A DNA stretch of 9,335 nt from Pseudomonadota bacterium (GTDB lineage: Bacteria; Pseudomonadota; Gammaproteobacteria; Xanthomonadales; Rhodanobacteraceae), in the NCBI GenBank assembly GCA_021783385.1, contig JAJXTX010000040.1, positions 5,170 through 14,504 of the forward strand, read 5' to 3'. The notes below the pieces were generated by a model that did not search any database, had not been told where the DNA came from, and saw nothing but the letters and a program-made list of their open reading frames with translations. Shown here in pieces: positions 1 through 5,994 of this stretch (position 1 is its first letter; each line of letters opens with the position of its first letter). A program made the position numbers and the translations under genes.

Positions 1-893
1 AGGATGCTGCTGGCCGGCGGTCGATCCAGCGCGAGGCTGACGTCGCGCGCGTGGATGCGATAGCGCAGGCGCTGGCCGGGTGCCTCCGGGCGGCGTGCCA
101 CGAACAGCGCGCCGCCGTCGAAGTCGAGCCGGCTCAGGTGATCCTCGTCGTCGTGCGCGCCCACGGTGGTCTCGATCACCACGCCCGGATCGTCCGCGAA
201 CGCCGCGGCCAGATCCAGCCGCGCCAGCATCGGCGCCAGCGGCCCGCTGTGCACGCCGTGCGGGCCGCCCAGCAGCACCAGCTGATCGGCCAGCTGCGCC
301 ACCTCGTCCAGCGCATGGCTGACGTACAGCAGCGGGATCGCCAGGCTGTCGTGCAGGCGCGCCAGGTAGGGCAGGATCTCTGCCTTGCGCGCCGCGTCCA
401 GCGCCGCCAGCGGCTCGTCCATCAACAGCAGCCGCGGCTGGCCGAGCAGGGCGCGCGCGATCGCCACGCGCTGGCGCTCGCCGCCGGACAGCGCGGCGGG
501 ATCGCGCGGCAGCAGCCCCTCGAGGCCGAGCATCGCCACCACGTCCGCGGCGTCCAGCGCGTGCGGCCGGGCGGCGCGGCGCAGGCCGTAGTCCAGATTG
601 CCCTGCACGCTGAGATGCGCGAACAGGCTCGGCTCCTGGAACACGTAGCCCACCGCGCGCCGGTGCGGCGGCACGAACAGGCCGCGGCTGTCGTCCTGCC
701 ACACCTCGCCGTCGACGGTGACGAAGCCGCCGGCCACCCGGTCCAGCCCCGCGATCGCGCGCAGGCAGCTGGTCTTGCCGCAGCCGGACGGCCCGAACAG
801 CGCGCTGACGCCGCGCCCCGGCAGCGCCAGATCCACGTCCAGCGCAAAGCCGTGGTAGCGCAGCGCGAGGCGCACGCGGATGCCGTCGTTCAC
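1..893 (-). CDS. modC: Molybdate ABC transporter ATP-binding protein ModC (3' end missing)
   Basis: This is the ATPase of the molybdate importer, which sits on the cytoplasmic side and drives ModB. The 297 visible codons show a complete nucleotide-binding domain: Walker A GPSGCGKT at residues 34-41, Q-loop Gln86, signature LSGGERQR at 135-142, Walker B LLLMDE at 155-160 and switch His193. The C-terminal part reads [14 protein letters not shown], the hallmark entry to the ModC TOBE/MOP domain that binds molybdate. The window edge cuts inside this domain; E. coli ModC is about 352 residues. The start is GTG, because the frame has no suitable ATG near the N-terminus. It lies one base after the modB stop, with a GGAG ribosome site about eight bases upstream inside modB, so translation is probably coupled to modB. 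The family call is firm; molybdate versus tungstate cannot be separated. Confidence 0.96.
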   Translation of the reverse strand, partial: MNDGIRVRLALRYHGFALDVDLALPGRGVSALFGPSGCGKTSCLRAIAGLDRVAGGFVTVDGEVWQDDSRGLFVPPHRRAVGYVFQEPSLFAHLSVQGNLDYGLRRAARPHALDAADVVAMLGLEGLLPRDPAALSGGERQRVAIARALLGQPRLLLMDEPLAALDAARKAEILPYLARLHDSLAIPLLYVSHALDEVAQLADQLVLLGGPHGVHSGPLAPMLARLDLAAAFADDPGVVIETTVGAHDDEDHLSRLDFDGGALFVARRPEAPGQRLRYRIHARDVSLALDRPPASSI

Positions 894-894
894 C

Positions 895-1572
895 TCAGAA
901 ACTCCGCCGCTGCGGCTGCCCGGCGTACACCGCCAGCAGCACCACGAAGGAGAACAGCAGCAGGCCGCCGGCCAGCGTGTGCGCCTGCGCGTATTCCAGC
1001 GCCTCGACGTGATCGTAGATCTGCACCGACAGCACCCGCGTGCTGCGCGGGATGTTGCCGCCGATCATCAGCACCACGCCGAACTCGCCCACCGTGTGCG
1101 CAAACCCCAGCACGCCGGCGGTGACGAAACCGCGCCGCGCCAACGGCAGCACCACCGTGAAGAAGCGGTCCAGCGGCCCCGCGCGCAGCGTGGCGGCGAC
1201 CTCCAGCGGGCGCTCGCCGATCGCCTCGAACGCGTGACGCAACGGCTGCACCACGAACGGCAGCGAATACAGCATCGACGCCAGCACCAGCCCCGGGAAA
1301 GTGAACGCCAGCAGCCCGAGGCCCAGCGCCTGGGTGATGCCGCCAACCGGTCCGTGCGGGCCGAACGCCACCAGCACGTAGAAGCCCAGCACGGTGGGCG
1401 GCAGCACCAGCGGCAACGCCACGATGGCGGCCACCGGATGCACCCAGCGCGAACGCGAGCGCGCCAGCCACCACGCCAGCGGCGTGCCCAGCGCAAACAG
1501 CAGCACGGTCACCGTGCCGGCCAGTTTCAGGGTCAGCCACAGCGCGGCAAGGTCGTCGGCGGTGAGCAGCAT
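895..1572 (-). CDS. modB: Molybdate ABC transporter permease ModB
   Basis: This is the inner-membrane channel of the molybdate importer, expected to act as a dimer bound to two ModC subunits. The 225 residues match the usual ModB length. About five hydrophobic segments can be seen, near residues 10-35, 46-70, 85-110, 142-172 and 197-217. The EAA loop that docks into the ATPase lies at 124-146, beginning EVAATLRAG with the conserved Gly132, and [15 protein letters not shown] at 92-106 is typical of ModB/CysT permeases. The ATG start has an AGG-type ribosome site that overlaps the modA stop region. The gap to modA is 10 bases and to modC one base, so the three genes are translated as a block. 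Sulfate permeases are the nearest alternative, but the ModC TOBE domain and the ModA neighbour favour molybdate. Confidence 0.96.
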   Translation of the reverse strand: MLLTADDLAALWLTLKLAGTVTVLLFALGTPLAWWLARSRSRWVHPVAAIVALPLVLPPTVLGFYVLVAFGPHGPVGGITQALGLGLLAFTFPGLVLASMLYSLPFVVQPLRHAFEAIGERPLEVAATLRAGPLDRFFTVVLPLARRGFVTAGVLGFAHTVGEFGVVLMIGGNIPRSTRVLSVQIYDHVEALEYAQAHTLAGGLLLFSFVVLLAVYAGQPQRRSF

Positions 1573-1582
1573 GCGCGGCGCC

Positions 1583-2365
1583 TCAGTGCGCCCCGGCCGG
1601 CGGCGCGCCGGCGAAGCCGTAGCGGCGCAGGATCGCCTGCGCCGCGGGCGCGTCGATGAAGTGCGCGAACGTCGCCGCCAGCGGATCGTGCGCGGCGCGG
1701 CGGGTGATCACGAAGCCCTGCACCAGCGGGTCGTACAGTGTGTCCGGGATTGGCGCGTAGCCGCCTTTGGAGGCAAGCGCGGGGTTCACCGCCAGCGCCA
1801 GCGCGATGATGCCGACCTGCGCGTTGCCACTTTGCACAAACTGCGCGGTCTGCCCGATGTTCTCGCCGTACACCAGCCGCGGCTTGACGCTGGCCCACAC
1901 GCCGGCCGCCTTCAGCGCCTGCACCGCGCGCACGCCGTAGGGCGCGTGCTCGGGGTTGGCGATGGCGATGCGGCGGAACTGCGGTTTCGCCAGATCCTGC
2001 AGGGTCAGCTTGCGGGCATCTTCGGTGGCGCTCCACAGCACGATGCGGCCGGTGCCGAAACGCGCGGGCGCCGAGGCCGTCAGCCCCGCCTGCGCCAGCG
2101 CCTGCGGGTAGCGGATGTCGGCCGCGAAAAACAGGTCGAACGGCGCGCCTTGCTCGATCTGGGTGGTGAACTTGCCGGACGAGCCGTAGATCACCTGCAC
2201 CGTGTCCGCGGGATGCGCCTGCTCGAACGCGGTGACGATGTCGTCCATCGCAAACTTCAGATCCGCCGCCGCGGCAATCGTGATCGATTCCTTCGCCACT
2301 ACCGGCAGGGGCGTGAGCGCCAGCGCGAACATCAGGCAGCGGAACACGCGGGCAGTCATGGACAT
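1583..2365 (-). CDS. modA: Periplasmic molybdate-binding protein ModA (atypical ligand pocket)
   Basis: This is the periplasmic solute-binding protein that delivers oxyanion to ModBC. The 260 residues begin with a signal peptide: basic Arg6 and Arg9, a hydrophobic core at 10-23, and likely cleavage after VVA at 24. The mature start, ITIAAAADL, is the typical first strand and anion loop of ModA. GSSGKF at 61-66 matches the second ligand loop, and NPEHAPYG at 137-144 matches the (D/N)PxHxPxG loop. Compared with E. coli ModA recalled from memory, the first-loop Ser is Asp35 and the Tyr of the last ligand strand appears replaced in GIIALALAV (185-193). This resembles a second ModA subgroup. Two in-frame ATGs lie six bases apart; the ribosome site favours the first. 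The modBC neighbours make the role secure, but exact anion preference is not shown. Confidence 0.93.
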   Translation of the reverse strand: MSMTARVFRCLMFALALTPLPVVAKESITIAAAADLKFAMDDIVTAFEQAHPADTVQVIYGSSGKFTTQIEQGAPFDLFFAADIRYPQALAQAGLTASAPARFGTGRIVLWSATEDARKLTLQDLAKPQFRRIAIANPEHAPYGVRAVQALKAAGVWASVKPRLVYGENIGQTAQFVQSGNAQVGIIALALAVNPALASKGGYAPIPDTLYDPLVQGFVITRRAAHDPLAATFAHFIDAPAAQAILRRYGFAGAPPAGAH

Positions 2366-2371
2366 GGTGAT

Positions 2372-2377
2372 CCCTCC
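2372..2377 (-). promoter_or_regulatory. Strong ribosome-binding site of modA
   Basis: On the minus strand GGAGGG lies six bases before the ATG at 2365 and twelve before the second in-frame ATG at 2359. This spacing selects the upstream ATG as the modA start. It is the best Shine-Dalgarno match I saw among the starts in the window, which fits high expression of a periplasmic binding protein. Confidence 0.75.
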
Positions 2378-2399
2378 GGCAGTGACAGGCGCGCCGGCG

Positions 2400-3020
2400 C
2401 TACGAGCGGCGCAACTGGCGCACGTGTCGCCATACGTACGCCACCAGCGCGACCGCGAACAGCGCCACGATCACCGCATCGAAACGGTGGAACCAGACGC
2501 CCAGCGTGTCCCAGTGCTGGCCCAGCTTCATGCCGATCCAGGCCAGCCCCAGGCACCAGATGAACGAGCCCGTGAAGGTATACAGCGTGAACCGCCAAAG
2601 CGGCATGCGTGCCACGCCGGCGGGAAACGCAATGAAGGTGCGGATCACCGGCAGCAGGCGGCCGACAAAGATGGTGATGTCGCCATGCCGCTGGAACCAG
2701 CGGTCGGCCATGTCCAGATCGCTGTGCGAGATCAGCAGGTACTTGCCGTAGCGCTCGATCAGCGGCCGCCCGCCCCATGCGCCCACGACATAGGCCACCC
2801 ACGAACCCACCACGCAGCCCACCGCGCCGGCCAGCGCCACCAGCCACAGGTTCAGCGTGCCCTGGAACACCAGGTAGCCGGAGAACGGCATGATGATCTC
2901 CGACGGCAGCGGAATGCAGGCGCTCTCGATCCCCATCAGCACTGCGATGCCGGTGTACTGCCAGCGCGAGATGAAGGCGATCACGAAGCCTGCCAGCAGG
3001 CCGATCAATTTTTCCAGCAT
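2400..3020 (-). CDS. DedA-family inner-membrane protein
   Basis: DedA (SNARE-associated/VTT) proteins are inner-membrane proteins. Some members translocate undecaprenyl phosphate or support proton-motive-force balance and envelope stress resistance; this member's substrate is unknown. The 206 residues fit the family length. The acidic re-entrant motif IESACIPLPSE occupies 31-41 (Glu32, Glu41). The second signature FVGRLLPVIRTF occupies 118-129 and holds Arg121 and Arg127, spaced like the essential arginines of E. coli YqjA. Hydrophobic segments lie near 5-30, 42-80, 115-135, 142-163 and 181-199. I chose the ATG at 3020 because family members begin just before the first helix and GGA lies six bases upstream. 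The frame stays open to a GTG at 3188 with an ATG at 3059, but that extension is Arg/Gly/Pro-rich and unlike the family. The stop is 34 bases before modA, so co-transcription with modABC is plausible. Confidence 0.92.
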   Translation of the reverse strand: MLEKLIGLLAGFVIAFISRWQYTGIAVLMGIESACIPLPSEIIMPFSGYLVFQGTLNLWLVALAGAVGCVVGSWVAYVVGAWGGRPLIERYGKYLLISHSDLDMADRWFQRHGDITIFVGRLLPVIRTFIAFPAGVARMPLWRFTLYTFTGSFIWCLGLAWIGMKLGQHWDTLGVWFHRFDAVIVALFAVALVAYVWRHVRQLRRS

Positions 3021-3127
3021 GGGGTATCCGCGTCCGTTCCGTGTCGTGTTGACCGCCATAGTAACGTCAGTGCAGCCACGACCCCTGCGAAGCGTGAGGG
3101 CAGGATGGGCAGCGACGTGAGCGCGGC

Positions 3128-3175
3128 CCCCGCATCGGGGTGGGCGGTATGCCGGAGCGGACATGACTTCCGGCA
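3128..3175 (-). other. Two tandem hairpins in the presumed dedA-mod leader
   Basis: In the transcript expected from the minus-strand promoter, TGCCGGA (3175-3169) can pair with TCCGGCA (3156-3150) across a 12-base loop. It is followed by CCCCG (3140-3136) pairing with CGGGG (3132-3128) across a three-base loop. Both stems are perfect. No U-run follows, so this is not a classical terminator. The leader would be about 170 bases long before the dedA start. GC-rich DNA forms such stems by chance, so function is uncertain. Confidence 0.35.
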
Positions 3176-3193
3176 GGGCTTCCGTCACGCATT

Positions 3194-3208
3194 TGATACA
3201 TTATATCA
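3194..3208. repeat. Inverted repeat TGATA-N5-TATCA, operator candidate
   Basis: The sequence TGATA CATTA TATCA is a perfect five-base inverted repeat with a five-base spacer. It lies in the AT-rich island of the divergent region and overlaps the minus-strand -10 box. A protein bound here would block that promoter and could also affect the opposite operon. The arms are short, so chance is possible. I cannot assign it to a regulator family. Confidence 0.4.
3200..3208 (-). promoter_or_regulatory. Extended -10 promoter element facing dedA-modABC
   Basis: On the minus strand the sequence reads TGATATAAT, a perfect TGN extension plus a consensus TATAAT (3205-3200). No -35 hexamer is visible at the usual spacing, where a run of G is found instead; extended -10 promoters can work without one. 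Transcription would begin near 3193, giving a leader of about 170 bases to the ATG at 3020. Confidence 0.5.
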
Positions 3209-3243
3209 TTACGTTCCAGTCGCCCCCCGAAAGATCCGCTCGC

Positions 3244-3267
3244 ATGAACCCAACGTGGCCGATGTGA
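3244..3267 (+). other. Seven-codon mini-ORF overlapping the channel gene start
   Basis: ATG at 3244 opens a frame reading MNPTWPM and stops at TGA 3265-3267, which overlaps the GTG candidate start at 3264 by two bases (GTGA arrangement). It has the form of a leader peptide that could couple translation to the downstream start lacking its own ribosome site. It may equally be chance, or mark a small sequence error separating an ATG from the channel gene. Confidence 0.25.
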
Positions 3268-4832
3268 CCGCAAGCCCTGTCGCAAACCGCGCCGGAACCC
3301 CGACGCAATTGGCGTGTCCGGCGCCAGCACGTGCACGTCGCGTGATTGCGATGCTGGCGCTGGCGCTGCTGGCCGGCTGCACCGTGGGGCCGGATTTCAA
3401 GCGCCCCGCGGCGCCGGATGTCAGCGGTTATACCGCGCGGCCGCCCGCGACCACGGCCAGCAGCGGGCAGGTCGCCGGCGGCGCGGCGCAGCGGTTTGCC
3501 AGTGGTGGCGAGATACCCGCCGACTGGTGGACGCTGTTCCATTCCAGGCCGTTGAACGCGCTGATCGAGCAGTCGCTGAAGAACAACCCCGACCTCAAGG
3601 CGGCACAGGCGGCGCTGACCGTCGCGCACGAGAACGTGCTGGCGCAGCGGGGCGACTATTTCCCCAGCATCACCGCCAGCGCGACGGCCAACCGCCAGAA
3701 ACAGTCGACCCTGCTGGCGCCGGTGCCCAACTACCCGGTGGTGTCCAGCGAGTTTCTGTTCAACCTGTTCACGCCGCAGGTCAGCGTGTCCTACGCGCCC
3801 GATGTGTTCGGTCTCAATCGCCGCACGATGGAGTCGCTGCGCGCGCAGGAGCAGGCCGTCCGCTACCAGATGATCGCCACGCAGATCACGCTGACCGCGA
3901 ACGTGGTGGTGGCAGCGGTGCAGGAAGCGTCGCTGCAGGGGCAGGTGGATGCCACGCAGCAGCTGGTCCGGATCAACACCAGGATGCTGCGCATCCTGCA
4001 GTACCAGTTCGCCAAGGGCTATGCGGGCCGGCTGGACGTGGCCGCGCAGCAGGCGCAGCTGGCGCAGGTCGCCACCACGTTGCCGCCGCTGCGCAAGCAG
4101 CTGGCGCAGCAGCGCCACCTGCTGGCCGTGCTGGTGGGCCGTTTCCCGGGCCAGACGCCGGCCGGCACCTTCAGGCTTTCCGATCTGCAACTGCCGCAGG
4201 AGCTGCCGCTCAGCCTGCCCTCGAAACTGGTGGCGCAGCGGCCGGATGTGCTGCAGGCCGAAGCGAACCTGCACGCGGCCAGCGCCCAGATCGGCGTCGC
4301 CATCGCCAACCGCTTGCCCAGCATCGCGCTGACCGCGGATGCCGGCAGTACGGCGCTGGCGATCGGCCAGGTGTTCAAGGCGGGCACCGGCTTCTGGGAT
4401 CTGGGCGCGGGAGTGGCGGCGCCGATTTTCCAGGGCGGCAAGCTGCTGCATCAGGAGCGCGCCGCCAAGGCGGCGTATGCGCAGGCGGCGCAGCAGTACC
4501 GCAGCACGGTGCTGACCGCGTTCCAGAATGTCGCCGACACGCTGAGCGCGCTGCAGCAGGATGCCGATGGCCTGAAGGCCGCGGCCGCGGCTGCCGATGC
4601 CGCCAAGGTCACGCTGGAGCTGTCCCGGCGTCAGCTGCAGGACGGCTATGCCGGCTATCTGCCGCTGCTCGGCGCCGAGCAGGCCTATCAGCAGGCCCGC
4701 ATCGGTCTGGTGCAGGCGCAGGCCAACCGTTACGCCGATACGGCAGCGCTGTTCCAGGCATTGGGCGGCGGGTGGTGGAACCAGGCGGATCCGGCCCGAG
4801 CCGATTCAACTCAGGACACACATGAAAAGTAA
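3264..4832 (+). CDS. NodT/CusC-type outer-membrane efflux lipoprotein
   Basis: This is the outer-membrane channel of a tripartite RND exporter, a TolC-like trimer carrying substrate across the outer membrane. A basic stretch (RARR) precedes a hydrophobic core and the lipobox LLAGC, with lipid Cys39 in this numbering. CTVGPDFKRP follows, the entry motif of the NodT/CusC lipoprotein family. PADWWTLF, the repeat-unit stretch VSYAPDVFGLNRR and the second half LVAQRPDVLQAEANLHAASA are all classical. Both OEP repeats are present, and 522 residues is slightly long for the family. The start is uncertain: no ATG lies before the signal core in frame. GTG at 3264 is given; GTG at 3255, TTG at 3309 (a more usual short signal peptide) and GTG at 3342 are alternatives, none with a good ribosome site. 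It overlaps the adaptor gene by 11 bases. The family is certain; the substrate follows from the pump. Confidence 0.93.
   Translation: MTASPVANRAGTPTQLACPAPARARRVIAMLALALLAGCTVGPDFKRPAAPDVSGYTARPPATTASSGQVAGGAAQRFASGGEIPADWWTLFHSRPLNALIEQSLKNNPDLKAAQAALTVAHENVLAQRGDYFPSITASATANRQKQSTLLAPVPNYPVVSSEFLFNLFTPQVSVSYAPDVFGLNRRTMESLRAQEQAVRYQMIATQITLTANVVVAAVQEASLQGQVDATQQLVRINTRMLRILQYQFAKGYAGRLDVAAQQAQLAQVATTLPPLRKQLAQQRHLLAVLVGRFPGQTPAGTFRLSDLQLPQELPLSLPSKLVAQRPDVLQAEANLHAASAQIGVAIANRLPSIALTADAGSTALAIGQVFKAGTGFWDLGAGVAAPIFQGGKLLHQERAAKAAYAQAAQQYRSTVLTAFQNVADTLSALQQDADGLKAAAAAADAAKVTLELSRRQLQDGYAGYLPLLGAEQAYQQARIGLVQAQANRYADTAALFQALGGGWWNQADPARADSTQDTHEK
4813..4816 (+). promoter_or_regulatory. Ribosome-binding site of the adaptor gene
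   Basis: AGGA lies five bases before the ATG at 4822, inside the last codons of the channel gene. It fixes the adaptor start at 4822, even though the same frame stays open upstream to ATGs within the channel gene such as 4597. Confidence 0.65.
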
Positions 4833-5994
4833 TTCCCCTGCCGGCATGCCGCCGGTACGCGCACTCGCCGCGGTGGCGCTGGTGCTGGCGATGACCGTGC
4901 TGATGGCCGGCTGCTCGTCGCCGTCCGCGAGCGATCCGCCGCCGGCATCCACCACGGCCAGCAACGTGACGCTGACTGCGGCGCAGCTGCAGCATATCCG
5001 CCTCTATACGGTGGCCGCGTCCGAGTACCGCAAGACGGTGCAGACCACCGGCACGGTGGACTTCGACAACGACCAGGCCACCAGCGTGCTGGCGCCGTTC
5101 TCCGGCCCGGTCGCGCGGCTCTTGGTGGCGTCCGGTGACACGGTGCGCAAGGGCCAGCCGCTGGCGGTGGTGGATTCCCCCGACTTTGCCGCGGCGGTCA
5201 GCGCCTACAGCAAGGCGCTGGTCACCGCCCGCAACGCGCGCCGGCTGGCCGCGATGGACCAGGATCTGGTCAAGCATGACGGCGTGGCCCAGCGCGAGGC
5301 GGCGCAGGCGCAAACCGATGCCGCCACCGCCGAGGCCGACCGCGACGCCGCGCTGCAGGCGCTGCAGGCGCTGAACGTCGATCCGGCCACCATCCGGGGC
5401 ATCCGGCAGGGGCGGCCGCTCGGGCGCATCGAGGGCATCATCCGCGCGCCGATCGCCGGCACCGTGGTGGAGAAGCTGATCACCCCCGGTCAGCTGCTGC
5501 AGGCGGGCAGCACGCCGTGCTTCACCGTGGCCAACCTCTCGCGCGTGTGGGTGATGGCGCAGATCGCCGGCGACGACCTGGCCGATGTGCACACCGGCGA
5601 TCCGGCCGAGATAGTCACCGGCATCGGCTCGAAAGACTTTGCCGGCCGCGTCGACAACATCTCGGCGCTGGTGAATCCGGACACGCGCGCGGTGCTGGCG
5701 CGGGTGGTGGTCGACAACCCGGGCGATTTCCTGAAGAAGCAGATGTACGTCGGCGTGCAGATCCACTCGCGCAAGCCGAGCCGCGGTCTGCTGATTCCGG
5801 TGTCGGCGGTGTTGCGCGACGACGAGAATCTGCCCTTCGTCTATGTGGCCCAGCGTGATGGCAGCTTCGCGCGGCAGCACGTGAGCCTGGGTCATCGCAT
5901 CGGCGATCGCTACGTGATTCCGCGCGGCCTCACCGCGGGCGAGCGCATCGTCGTCGACGGCGGCATCTTCGTCCAGTTCATGCAAAACCAATGA
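4822..5994 (+). CDS. RND periplasmic adaptor lipoprotein (HlyD/CusB/CzcB family)
   Basis: This protein links the inner-membrane pump to the outer channel in the periplasm. The 390 residues start with a signal peptide ending in lipobox LMAGC (lipid Cys31). Domains follow in the usual order: a first lipoyl half near 86-119 (VLAPFSGPVARLLVASGDTV), an alpha-hairpin near 120-190 rich in Ala and Gln, a second lipoyl half near 205-237 (IIRAPIAGTVVEKLITPGQ), a beta-barrel near 240-315 containing VNPDTRAVLARV, and a membrane-proximal domain to the end with LLIPVSAVL and GLTAGERIVVDGG. I see no His-rich or Met-rich N-terminal metal site such as those of CzcB or CusB. The residue after the lipid Cys is Ser, which is unusual for an inner-membrane adaptor. 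The gene overlaps both neighbours, by 11 bases upstream and 4 downstream, so all three are made together. Confidence 0.95.
   Translation: MKSNSPAGMPPVRALAAVALVLAMTVLMAGCSSPSASDPPPASTTASNVTLTAAQLQHIRLYTVAASEYRKTVQTTGTVDFDNDQATSVLAPFSGPVARLLVASGDTVRKGQPLAVVDSPDFAAAVSAYSKALVTARNARRLAAMDQDLVKHDGVAQREAAQAQTDAATAEADRDAALQALQALNVDPATIRGIRQGRPLGRIEGIIRAPIAGTVVEKLITPGQLLQAGSTPCFTVANLSRVWVMAQIAGDDLADVHTGDPAEIVTGIGSKDFAGRVDNISALVNPDTRAVLARVVVDNPGDFLKKQMYVGVQIHSRKPSRGLLIPVSAVLRDDENLPFVYVAQRDGSFARQHVSLGHRIGDRYVIPRGLTAGERIVVDGGIFVQFMQNQ

Larger units (their letters stand above)
3193..3220 (+). promoter_or_regulatory. Weak candidate promoter for the efflux operon
   Basis: TTGATA at 3193-3198 matches the -35 consensus TTGACA at five of six positions. 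Sixteen bases later TCCAGT (3215-3220) matches TATAAT at only three of six. If real, transcription would start near 3227, about 37 bases before the GTG at 3264. It overlaps the minus-strand -10 box, so the two promoters would compete. The poor -10 box suggests dependence on an activator, or that the real promoter lies elsewhere. Confidence 0.25.
3021..3263. promoter_or_regulatory. Divergent intergenic control region between dedA-modABC and the efflux operon
   Basis: This stretch separates the first genes of two operons that point away from each other, so it should hold both promoters. It contains an AT-rich island at 3191-3212 that stands out sharply from its GC-rich surroundings, an inverted repeat with a minus-strand extended -10 box inside that island, and two short hairpins at 3128-3140 and 3150-3175. 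Short open frames run through it on both strands, but none looks like a known protein. I saw no convincing ModE-type palindrome (TATA-rich half-sites with CGAT ends), and no MerR- or CusR-type operator that I recognise. Confidence 0.7.

Noticed and set aside
51..1124. A plus-strand open frame opposite modC and modB
   Set aside because: The translation is a low-complexity Arg/Ala/Gln-rich shadow. The minus-strand frames give complete ABC-transporter motifs.
3021..3188. DedA start extended to the GTG at 3188 or the ATG at 3059
   Set aside because: The added residues are Arg/Gly/Pro-rich, unlike DedA N-termini, and the ATG at 3020 has a GGA six bases upstream and sits at the usual family start.
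3067..3192. A 41-codon minus-strand ORF whose ATG lies just after the TATAAT box (possible leaderless small protein)
   Set aside because: The product is Arg/Pro/Ser-rich without recognisable features and runs through the leader hairpins. Nothing beyond promoter spacing supports it.
3195..3213. Fur-box resemblance of the AT-rich island
   Set aside because: By eye about 11 of 19 positions match the GATAAT-based consensus, and the matches fall at the ends with the centre wrong. That is too weak to call.
3314..4825. A second long plus-strand frame inside the channel gene and a long minus-strand frame opposite it
   Set aside because: Both are GC-skew shadows with Gly/Ala/Arg-rich or Gln/Arg-rich composition. 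The NodT frame carries all family motifs.
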